A stretch of 64,000 nt of DNA from Billgrantia sulfidoxydans (lineage in GTDB: Bacteria; Pseudomonadota; Gammaproteobacteria; Pseudomonadales; Halomonadaceae), in contig NZ_CP053381.1 of the NCBI RefSeq assembly GCF_017868775.1, positions 1,798,001 to 1,862,000 on the forward strand, written 5' to 3'. Under the pieces are notes generated by a model that was given only the letters and a program-made list of their open reading frames with translations, did not search any database and was not told the DNA's origin. Made by a program: the position numbers and the translations under genes. Below are positions 45,232 through 51,844 of the stretch, one piece after another (position 1 is the stretch's first letter; every line of letters begins with the position of its first letter).

Positions 45232-46065
45232 ATGTCGGACGCCACCAAACCCCTGTTCTGGCGCGACCCGCGCATGCCGCACGTGGAACTGCGCAAGGTC
45301 GATGACGGCCGCAGGGTCTGCTACGCCCCGCACAGCCACGCCCATTGGTCGCTGGGCGCCATTACCGCCGGGGAGAGCTCCTTCCGCTACCGGGAGGATT
45401 GCTACCACGTGCATGCCGGCACCCTGGTGCTGATGAATCCCGACTGGATGCACGCCTGCCGCGCCATTGACGACCGGCCCTGGGCCTACCTGATGCTCTA
45501 CGTCGATACCGACTGGCTCACTGAGCTGCGCCATCAGGCCGGGCTGCTGGCATCGCCGCGCTGGCAGGATTTCGCCACCGCCGTGATTCGCAGTCCCACG
45601 TGGTATGAGGGGTACTGTCACATGGCGGCATGCCTGCTCGAGCCGACCCGTGACCTGCTGGACAAGCAAACGGTGGTGGTCGAATACCTCGCCGCCCTGA
45701 TGCACGAGCTGGCCGGCCAGCCGGCCCGGGCAGTGGCCAGGGCGCCGGCCGTGTTGAAGGAGCTGGCAGCCTACCTGGATGCGCATGCGACGGAGGAGAT
45801 CTCACTGGACGACCTGTGCGAGCGTTCCGGCTACAGCCCCGGCCACCTCATTCGCGCCTTCAAGCAGCACTTCGGCTTCACGCCGCACGCCTACCTGATC
45901 AACCGGCGCATCCAGTTGGGCCAGCGCGAACTGAAGCGCGGTACGCCGATTGCCGAGGCGGCGCTGAACGCCGGTTTCGCCGACCAGCCGCACTTCCAGC
46001 GCACCTTCAAGCGCCTGGTGGCCGCCACACCGAATCAGTACCGGCAGCCCTCACTCGAGAAGTAG
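45232..46065 (+). CDS. AraC-family transcriptional regulator
   Basis: A 277-residue regulator. Residues 30-120 form a cupin-like AraC sensing domain (HSHAHWSLGAITAGESSFRY-type sequence), and residues 185-275 hold two helix-turn-helix motifs (SLDDLCERSGYSPGHLIRAFKQHFG and PIAEAALNAGFADQPHFQRTFKRLVG-like). ATG 45232 is the first start with a downstream domain; an earlier in-frame ATG at 45103 overlaps the divergent promoter. Its 3' end overlaps the convergent LysE gene by 15 bases. AraC regulators next to LysE genes often respond to amino acids; the regulator and exporter may be functionally linked. Confidence 0.85.
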   Translation: MSDATKPLFWRDPRMPHVELRKVDDGRRVCYAPHSHAHWSLGAITAGESSFRYREDCYHVHAGTLVLMNPDWMHACRAIDDRPWAYLMLYVDTDWLTELRHQAGLLASPRWQDFATAVIRSPTWYEGYCHMAACLLEPTRDLLDKQTVVVEYLAALMHELAGQPARAVARAPAVLKELAAYLDAHATEEISLDDLCERSGYSPGHLIRAFKQHFGFTPHAYLINRRIQLGQRELKRGTPIAEAALNAGFADQPHFQRTFKRLVAATPNQYRQPSLEK

Positions 46066-46644
46066 GTACAAGCAGCTAGCGGCGAGCAGCACCGCCAGCG
46101 TGCGATTGACGGTGGTCAGCACGGCCGGCCTGTGCACGTAGCGACGCAGGAAGGCCCCGGCGTAGACCCAACTCCCCAGCGACAGCCAGCAGATCGGCAG
46201 GTAGAGCCCGGCGAACAGCAACACCTGATTCAGATCGCTGCCGCTGGTGTAGGCGCCGATGCCCGAGGCCGACGCCAGCCATGCCTTGGGGTTGAGCCAC
46301 TGCATCAGTGCACCCGTCATGAAGCCCGGCGCCCGCTGGGCTTCGCCCTCCGGCAGGCGGCCTTCGTCGCGAAACAGCCGAACGCTCATATAGAGCAGAA
46401 ACGCCACCCCCGCCCAGCGCAGCGCCCGATCCAGCCCCGGCACCACCGCCAGCACCGAGTAGAGCCCCAGCCCCACCGCTACGAACAGCACGACGAAGCC
46501 CAGCGTGGCTCCAGTGACGAACACCAGCCCCTGCGACAGAGGGTAGCGCGTGCCGCTGCTCAGGCAGACCAGGTTCACCGGCCCCGGCGAGATCGAGGCC
46601 GCAAGGGCAAACGCCGACATCGGCAGTATCATGGCAAGGCTCAT
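46051..46644 (-). CDS. LysE-family exporter
   Basis: A 197-residue protein with six membrane segments and the LysE/RhtB start SISPGPVNLVCLSSGTRYPL in part, then MQWLNPKAWLASASGIGAY in part. I chose ATG 46644, six bases after AGGAGG; two upstream ATGs are closer to or before the ribosome site. It converges with the AraC gene and overlaps it by 15 bases at the 3' ends, so convergent transcription may limit both. The exported amino acid is unknown. Confidence 0.86.
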   Translation of the reverse strand: MSLAMILPMSAFALAASISPGPVNLVCLSSGTRYPLSQGLVFVTGATLGFVVLFVAVGLGLYSVLAVVPGLDRALRWAGVAFLLYMSVRLFRDEGRLPEGEAQRAPGFMTGALMQWLNPKAWLASASGIGAYTSGSDLNQVLLFAGLYLPICWLSLGSWVYAGAFLRRYVHRPAVLTTVNRTLAVLLAASCLYLLLE

Positions 46645-46718
46645 CGTCATCCTCCTGGGTGGCAATGAGCCAAGCGTGCCGTACGGCTGGGGCCGCGGTA
46701 TTGAACGAAATTGAGGTA

Positions 46719-47405
46719 TTACCTGCCGAGCGCCTCCAGCAGCAGCTGGGCCGTCGGCTCGGAGGAGGGGGGATTCTGGCCGGTGATCAGCCGCCCGTCC
46801 TGGCGGGTGTAGGGCGTGAAGACATCGGCCTTGGTGTAGTGGGCGCCGCCCTCCTTGAGGGCGTTTTCCACCAGGTGCGGAACGACTTCGGTGAGGCCCA
46901 CGGCTTCTTCCTCCTCGTTGGTGAAGCCGGTGACCTGGCGCCCACGGATGATCGGATTCCCTTCCTCATCACGCGCGTGGAGCAGCACGATGGGCGCGTG
47001 GCAAACGGCGGCCACCGGTTTCTGCTGTGCCCAGAAGGCCTCGATCAGGCGGATCGAATCCGCATCGTCGACCAAATCCCAGAGCGGGCCATGGCCGCCG
47101 GGGTAGAAGATGGCATCGAAATCGTCGGCGCTTACCTCGCTCAGTTTGTGTGTATTGGCCAGCGCCTGCTGGGCCTGGTCGTCCTGCTGGAAGCGGCGGG
47201 TCGCCTCGGTCTGGCTCTCTTCGGCGTCGCTCTTGGGGTCCAGCGGTGGCTTGCCACCCTTGGGCGAGGCCAGCACCACCTCAGCGCCGGCGTCCAGGCA
47301 GGCGTAGTAGGGTGCCGCCAGCTCCTCCAGCCAGAAACCGGTAGGCTCGCCGGTATCGCCGAGACGGTCGTGGGAGGTCAAGACCATCAGAATTCTCTTG
47401 CTCAT
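46719..47405 (-). CDS. DJ-1/PfpI-superfamily protein (type 1 glutamine amidotransferase domain)
   Basis: A 228-residue protein of the DJ-1/Hsp31-like group. The nucleophile elbow AVCHAPIVLL carries the reactive Cys near 133, and the acidic partner lies in FYPGGHGPLWDL. The length and AIFYPGGHG motif match Hsp31/HchA-like glyoxalase III or deglycase proteins rather than true amidotransferases. Methylglyoxal detoxification is plausible. ATG 47405 has AAGGAG seven bases upstream; an N-terminal extension of 12 residues is possible. It lies downstream of a DCC thiol protein gene on the same strand. Confidence 0.84.
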   Translation of the reverse strand: MSKRILMVLTSHDRLGDTGEPTGFWLEELAAPYYACLDAGAEVVLASPKGGKPPLDPKSDAEESQTEATRRFQQDDQAQQALANTHKLSEVSADDFDAIFYPGGHGPLWDLVDDADSIRLIEAFWAQQKPVAAVCHAPIVLLHARDEEGNPIIRGRQVTGFTNEEEEAVGLTEVVPHLVENALKEGGAHYTKADVFTPYTRQDGRLITGQNPPSSEPTAQLLLEALGR

Positions 47406-47445
47406 GGGGCTCTCCTTTTCACTCATTCGTTGACGGGTCACTCAC

Positions 47446-47862
47446 TCATTTACGGGCCAAGTTCCCGATGCGTCCCTTCCCCAAAACCCTCAATAACCCA
47501 TTGCGGCATGCCCTGAGCAGAGGATAGAGCCGTGCCGTGCGCTCCTGGCTTGAAAAGAGCCGATACATCGTTCGATTGAACGCGCCGCTGCGGGTGCCGA
47601 GCAGGGTGAGGCGGTGCAGGGCTTCGCTGCCGTGATACCAGCGCTCGCCTACCTGCAGGGCGAAGCCCTCATCCAGGTCAATGCCCAGGTTCGTGAGCTC
47701 CCGGCGTGCTGCGCTGTTCTGCCTCGCGTCGATCAGCTCCAGTTCGCCGACCTCCTGGCGGATGCGCTGCCAGCGTACGTAGCGGCGGCACATCGGGCAG
47801 GCGCCGTCGTACACCAGGCGGAGCTTGCGGCTCGATGCGCCCTGATCGCGCGAATCGTTCAT
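47446..47862 (-). CDS. DCC family thiol-disulfide protein (DUF393)
   Basis: A 138-residue protein of the DUF393/DCC family. The thioredoxin-like CxxC is in DGACPMC (Cys 22 and Cys 25), followed by a helical domain with GERWYHGSEALHRL near 85. Such proteins are proposed thiol-disulfide oxidoreductases; the substrates are unknown. ATG 47862 is the natural start. An extension to 47934 adds a basic, low-complexity N-terminus. It precedes the DJ-1-like gene by about 40 bases and is probably co-transcribed. Confidence 0.82.
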   Translation of the reverse strand: MNDSRDQGASSRKLRLVYDGACPMCRRYVRWQRIRQEVGELELIDARQNSAARRELTNLGIDLDEGFALQVGERWYHGSEALHRLTLLGTRSGAFNRTMYRLFSSQERTARLYPLLRACRNGLLRVLGKGRIGNLARK

Positions 47863-48020
47863 CGTCGGCACTCTGCTATCCTGACGTCGTTGGCGAGTAG
47901 CGCTGCTCCGGCAAAGCCGGAATCTTCGAGACATGTCAGTGAGGGTAGCAATCTTCCGCGGTGGTCTCGACCGCTCATGAATGTCCAGTCCCCCATTCCC
48001 ATCATTTCGAGGAGGCGAGC

Positions 48021-48503
48021 GTGCTTCGTGTGTGGTGGCATTTCACATTACTCATTACGGCGCTTGGCCTCGTCATGGGGGGAGCCCATGTGCTTGAGCT
48101 ACCGGTTCGGATGCAATACGACCCCGAGTTCTACATGCGGGTCACATCAACGCTCTATGCGTTTTTTGGTCTTGTCGGCGGGCCGCTCCAGCTCATTGCC
48201 CTCCTGGCCGCTGCCGTGCTGACCTGGTTGCTTCGTGGGCGGGTCGCGTTCCGCTCGACGCTGACGGGAACGGCCTGCCTGGGCCTTTCTCTGGCTCTCT
48301 GGTTCCTGCTCGTACAGCCGGTGAACGCCGCCTGGGCTGAGGCGCTGCAGGCCAGCCCGGCTGATGCGGTTCAGGCCTACGCCCGGTTGCGCAGCCGCTG
48401 GGAATACGGGCATGTCGCTGCCTTCGTGGCCTGGTGCCTGGGTTTTGCATTCTTGCTGAATGGGGTGCTTCGCGAAGCGATGGCGGCCACACCCAGAGCT
48501 TGA
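48021..48503 (+). CDS. Four-helix membrane protein (DUF1772-like)
   Basis: A 160-residue protein with four membrane segments (residues 6-25, 46-70, 78-100, 133-155), resembling the DUF1772/anthrone-oxygenase-like group. GTG 48021 is chosen because GAGGAGG lies six or seven bases upstream; the frame continues back to 47961 without a ribosome site. No catalytic residues can be named with confidence. It is the first gene of the accessory stretch and is followed by about 120 bases without a recognisable gene. Confidence 0.6.
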   Translation: MLRVWWHFTLLITALGLVMGGAHVLELPVRMQYDPEFYMRVTSTLYAFFGLVGGPLQLIALLAAAVLTWLLRGRVAFRSTLTGTACLGLSLALWFLLVQPVNAAWAEALQASPADAVQAYARLRSRWEYGHVAAFVAWCLGFAFLLNGVLREAMAATPRA

Positions 48504-48626
48504 CCGCGCAATTGCCAGCCTTGCTGGGTCGGCATCGTTGCCAAGCCTTGAGCCAAGGGCGCCTTTGACCTATGCCTGAAGGTGGCGCTGATGGCGCGTC
48601 CTGCATGGGTTACCTAGAGGTGCGAT
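48504..48626. other. Short gap with no recognised feature
   Basis: About 120 bases between the DUF1772-like gene and the SDR relic. I see no promoter-like pair, hairpin or coding frame that stands out. The stretch may be part of the region that was rearranged together with the downstream relics. Confidence 0.3.
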
Positions 48627-48802
48627 ATGGAATTCACGGGCAAAGTCGCCGTGGTGACGGGGGCGGGTACCGGCAACGGTGAAGCGATAGCCGAGCGGCT
48701 CCATGCAGGTGGGGCGTCGATGGTTCTGGTCAGTCGTCGTCTCGAAACCGTGCAAGCGGTAAGTCAAAGAGTCGATCCGCAAGGCGAGCGGGTGCTGGCG
48801 CC
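48627..48802 (+). pseudogene. 5' fragment of an SDR oxidoreductase gene
   Basis: ATG 48627 opens a frame with the intact start of a short-chain dehydrogenase: MEFTGKVAVVTGAGTGNGEAIAERL in parts, with the NAD(P)-binding TGAGTGNG near residue 11, then VLVSRR. Homology is lost after about 58 residues, at a position where a full SDR would continue for another 190. The frame runs on to a stop at 48860 with unrelated residues. The catalytic Tyr/Lys region is absent, so the product cannot be a working SDR. The fragment is joined to the end of a different gene. Confidence 0.65.
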
Positions 48803-48916
48803 GGTTATTCGTACGCCAAGCCGGGGCTGGAAACGATGCCCTGGGGCTGCAAGGAGATGAAGATTGCAGACCCGTTCGGCAACCGGCTCATTTTCACCGA
48901 TGCCATCAGTACTTGA
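48803..48916 (+). pseudogene. 3' fragment of a VOC/glyoxalase-family gene
   Basis: In a different frame from the SDR fragment, bases from about 48803 to the TGA at 48914-48916 encode KPGLETMPWGCKEMKIADP, then FGNRLIF. This is the typical C-terminal strand of VOC-family proteins (glyoxalase/bleomycin-resistance type), with WGxxE carrying the metal-ligand Glu. The N-terminal three quarters of such a protein are absent. The junction with the SDR fragment lies within a few bases of 48800-48815, so a deletion or illegitimate join fused two unrelated genes. Confidence 0.6.
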
Positions 48917-48952
48917 GCATCCTTTACGTGAGCACCTTTAGAGGAAACCATC

Positions 48953-49336
48953 ATGGACGATGCAACGAAACGCGACCTCATCGAGCGCTATATTACCGCC
49001 TACAATAATTTCGACATTGACGGGATGCTGGCCGTGCTCGATCCGGGCATCAGCTTCGAGAATTACTCGGGCGATGAACTCACCACCTCGGCCAATGGCA
49101 TCGACGAGTTTCGTCAGCTTGCCGAACATGCCAAGGGGTTCTTCGCCGAGCGTGTGCAGCGTGTTAGCAGCCTGACCCTCAGTCAGGACGGCGCCACGGC
49201 CGAGATCGACTACCATGGCCGTCTGGCCCAGGACATTCCCGGCGGGCCGAAGGCGGGAAGCCTGATCGAGCTGAATGGCGTCTCCGAGTTCACCTTCGGC
49301 GCTGGACGGATCATCAAGATCATCGATCGAAGCTGA
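48953..49336 (+). CDS. NTF2-like/SnoaL-like small protein
   Basis: A 127-residue protein with the nuclear transport factor 2 fold: LIERYITAYNNFDIDGMLAVLDPG near the start, ISFENYSG, and alternating strands to GAGRIIKIIDRS at the end. Members include small isomerases and ligand-binding proteins; no catalytic residue can be identified here. GAGGAAACC precedes ATG 48953. It lies between a gene relic and a RibD-like gene, with short gaps that suggest one transcript. Confidence 0.72.
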   Translation: MDDATKRDLIERYITAYNNFDIDGMLAVLDPGISFENYSGDELTTSANGIDEFRQLAEHAKGFFAERVQRVSSLTLSQDGATAEIDYHGRLAQDIPGGPKAGSLIELNGVSEFTFGAGRIIKIIDRS

Positions 49337-49357
49337 CTAACGGAAAGGCGTGAAGCC

Positions 49358-49915
49358 ATGAAGACACAGTATTACACCGCATCCAGTCTGGATGGCTTTA
49401 TCGCCACCGAAGACGACTCCCTGGAGTGGCTGTTTCCGTTGGGTGAACTGAACGAATCCAGCTATCCGGATTTCATTGCCGAAGTGGGCGCTTTGGCGAT
49501 GGGAGCCACCACCTACGAGTGGATCCTGCGCCATGCCGACACCGTAGCAGCCGAGGCCGGTTCGCCATGGCCGTACACTCAGCCTACCTGGGTGTTCACC
49601 CATCGCGATCTCCCAATTCCGCTAGGAGCGGACGTCCGCTTCGTGCAGGGAGGCGTGTCCCAGGTTCACGAAGAGATGTGCGCAGCCGCGGGTGGCAAGA
49701 ACCTCTGGGTCGTCGGAGGCGGCGACTTGGCGGGGCAGTTTCACGATGCCGGCCTGCTCGATGAACTCATCGTTCAGGTCGGCTCCGTTACCCTGGGCAG
49801 GGGCAGGCCGCTCTTTCCACGTCGCGTGCTGAGCCCGACCCTGCGTCTCGAGTCGGTACGCCAGATGGGAACCGGCATGGTCGAGCTGCGGTATCGGCTT
49901 TCCCTTCAGGAGTAA
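49358..49915 (+). CDS. Dihydrofolate reductase/RibD C-terminal family protein
   Basis: A 185-residue protein of the RibD C-terminal/DHFR-like family: YYTASSLDGFIA at the N-terminus, ALAMGATTYEWIL near 50, WVVGGGDLAGQF near 110 and RGRPLFP near 150. These resemble small pyrimidine reductases, though most free-standing members have unknown substrates. AACGGAAAGG lies before ATG 49358. It follows the NTF2-like gene by 22 bases and precedes an SDR gene, forming a short run of small enzymes. Confidence 0.82.
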   Translation: MKTQYYTASSLDGFIATEDDSLEWLFPLGELNESSYPDFIAEVGALAMGATTYEWILRHADTVAAEAGSPWPYTQPTWVFTHRDLPIPLGADVRFVQGGVSQVHEEMCAAAGGKNLWVVGGGDLAGQFHDAGLLDELIVQVGSVTLGRGRPLFPRRVLSPTLRLESVRQMGTGMVELRYRLSLQE

Positions 49916-49956
49916 GGCCGTCAGGATCAAGAGCAGAGCGGCAAGGAGGAGGTACA

Positions 49957-50703
49957 TTGAAAAAGGTCCTGATGATTACCGGCGGCAGCCGAGGAATCGG
50001 CGCGGCAACGGCGCGCCTGGGCGCCGCTAGCGGTTACGCCGTGTGCATCAACTATCGGCATAACGAAGCCGCGGCTCTCGCCGTGGTCGAGGAGGTCGCC
50101 CGGGCTGGCGGCGAGGCGATTGCCGTGGCGGGTGATGTCGGCCATGAGCCCGACGTGGCACGGCTATTCGAGCAAGTCGACGAGAAGCTCGGCCCGGTCA
50201 CGGCGCTGGTCAACAACGCCGGCATTCTGGAAACGCAGATGCGCGTAGAGGAGATGGACGCCGCGCGCCTGCACCGGGTGCTGACGGCTAACGTGATCGG
50301 CAGCTTTCTCTGCGCCCGGGAAGCCGTGCGGCGCATGTCGACCCGGCATGGTGGGCAGGGCGGAGCGATCGTCAACGTCTCTTCCATTGCCTCCCGGCTC
50401 GGCGCACCCAATGAATACGTCGACTACGCCGCCGCCAAGGGCGCCATCGATAGCTTCACCATCGGCCTGGCCAAGGAGGTCGCGGGCGAGGGCATCCGCG
50501 TCAACGCCGTACGCCCGGGCGTGATCTACACCGAGATCCACGCCAGCGGCGGCGAGCCCGATCGCGTCGAGCGGGTGAAAACTTCCGTGCCCATGCAGCG
50601 CGGCGGCCAGGCCGAGGAGGTAGCGCGCGCCATCCTTTGGCTGCTTTCGGATGAAGCCTCCTACTCCACCGGGGCGCTGCTGGACGTAACGGGCGGGCGG
50701 TAG
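49957..50703 (+). CDS. SDR family oxidoreductase
   Basis: A 248-residue classical SDR with a complete active site: GGSRGIG near residue 9, NNAGILE near 87, the catalytic Ser in NVSSIASR near 144, and YAAAKGA with the Tyr/Lys pair near 159. It resembles YgfF/glucose-1-dehydrogenase-like enzymes; the substrate is unknown. It begins at TTG 49957, an unusual start codon, but AAGGAGGAGG lies immediately upstream and the protein starts as the family expects. The sequence ends LLDVTGGR, also typical. A long non-coding stretch with two hairpins follows. Confidence 0.86.
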   Translation: MKKVLMITGGSRGIGAATARLGAASGYAVCINYRHNEAAALAVVEEVARAGGEAIAVAGDVGHEPDVARLFEQVDEKLGPVTALVNNAGILETQMRVEEMDAARLHRVLTANVIGSFLCAREAVRRMSTRHGGQGGAIVNVSSIASRLGAPNEYVDYAAAKGAIDSFTIGLAKEVAGEGIRVNAVRPGVIYTEIHASGGEPDRVERVKTSVPMQRGGQAEEVARAILWLLSDEASYSTGALLDVTGGR

Positions 50704-50886
50704 TCGCCCGCTTCGACATTGCAACGCATGCCGACGCTTGCGTTTCCAAATATTTCCATAGCCGCTTGGTGACAGGAACCCGAGGTAGCATAGCGAAAAC
50801 ATGTTCAGTCACTTAGCAGTATTGCTCTCTGCCAAGCAGTACCAGGACGGCCATGCGTCTTAGCCCTTTGTCTATGTTGCTTTTAA

Positions 50887-50913
50887 CGTTACTCAACGTT
50901 AATTTGAGTAACG
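50887..50913. repeat. Perfect 10-bp inverted repeat with 7-base loop
   Basis: CGTTACTCAA (50887-50896) pairs with TTGAGTAACG (50904-50913) around CGTTAAT. There is no T tract on either side, so a classical terminator is unlikely. It may be an operator or the first stem of a structured RNA. Confidence 0.7.
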
Positions 50914-50960
50914 AAAGCTGCTGAGACAGCTCTGACGAAAAGACATAAGTACGCAGGGAA

Positions 50961-50987
50961 CTACCCGGTAACGCGTTTACCGGGTAG
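50961..50987 (+). terminator. Perfect 11-bp hairpin, possible terminator
   Basis: CTACCCGGTAA (50961-50971) pairs with TTACCGGGTAG (50977-50987) around CGCGT. ACTCTTGTTT follows, a weak T-rich stretch. It may terminate transcription from the SDR gene side or end a small RNA beginning upstream. Confidence 0.5.
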
Positions 50988-51121
50988 ACTCTTGTTTGCC
51001 TCCAGTCAGTCCCTTCGCATCCTTCCTCAGGATTTCCTCGTATCGATGCTCGCTACCCATTCCAGATAGTGCGTGACGAGCGCGATGGCGATTGGTTCAA
51101 GTCGAAGCGAGACGTAAGCAC

Positions 51122-51640
51122 ATGCCGTCAAATTTGCTCATCCGCAGCGAAACGCCTGCCGATATTGACGCAATACACGACGTGACCGTCGCAGCCTTCC
51201 AGGCGATGCCATATAGCAGCCACACCGAGCAGTACATCATCGAGGAACTGCGCGCCGCCAATGCTTTGGCGGTATCGCTCGTGGCGGAGCGGGATGATCG
51301 GCTGGTAGGGCACATTGCCTTCTCCCCGGTGATCGTCTCCGACGGCAGCCAGGGCTGGTACGGGCTGGGACCCGTGTCGGTGCTCCCGGAATACCAGCGC
51401 CAGGGGATTGGCAAGGCATTGGTGGAGGAGGGGTTGGCACGCCTGAGAAATATCGGCGCTCAAGGATGCTGCCTCGTTGGTCACCCCGAGTACTATGTCA
51501 AGTTCGGGTTTCGCAACATGCCGGAACTTGTCTATGAAGGCGTGCCGCCGGAATATTTCTTCGTGCTGCTGCTAGGCGGTAATGCTCCTCAAGGCACCGT
51601 GACCTTTCACGAGGCGTTTCTGACAGAGCGGCCCTCCTGA
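51122..51640 (+). CDS. GNAT N-acetyltransferase (YhbS-like)
   Basis: A 172-residue GNAT enzyme. The acetyl-CoA-binding loop is in VLPEYQRQGIGKALV near residues 92-106, and the N-terminal LLIRSETPADIDAIHDV and C-terminal GHPEYYVKFGF segments match the YhbS-type branch. The substrate (a small amine or peptide) is unknown. ATG 51122 is used; a TTG-initiated frame at 51092 is possible but poorly supported. It stands between a long non-coding region and the OsmC-YcaO gene. Confidence 0.84.
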   Translation: MPSNLLIRSETPADIDAIHDVTVAAFQAMPYSSHTEQYIIEELRAANALAVSLVAERDDRLVGHIAFSPVIVSDGSQGWYGLGPVSVLPEYQRQGIGKALVEEGLARLRNIGAQGCCLVGHPEYYVKFGFRNMPELVYEGVPPEYFFVLLLGGNAPQGTVTFHEAFLTERPS

Positions 51641-51844
51641 GCCCGTGGGGCAAGCCCATGTCCGTTAGGCTGGAGCTCATCCATTTTATTGGAGAAACCG
51701 CAAGTCGCCGTGTGCGGTGTGCGCTTCCCTGGGGCCAGCGCCGCGTGACCATGCCGGGCCGGTGGTTGCCGAAAGGGTCGGGGTGGTGTGGTAGACTGCG
51801 CGCCTCGGCCTGCGCCTGCAACACATCCCCACCGGTAGCCCGTC

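Larger units (their letters stand above)
50704..51121. other. Intergenic region with hairpins and no recognised gene
   Basis: About 418 bases between the SDR and GNAT genes, less GC-rich than the surroundings. No reading frame has coding character. Two perfect inverted repeats and a small third one (AGCTG/CAGCT near 50916-50931) lie within about 100 bases (50887-50987), so a structured transcript, attenuator or pair of operators is possible. The rest (50704-50886 and 50988-51121) shows nothing I can name. Confidence 0.5.
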
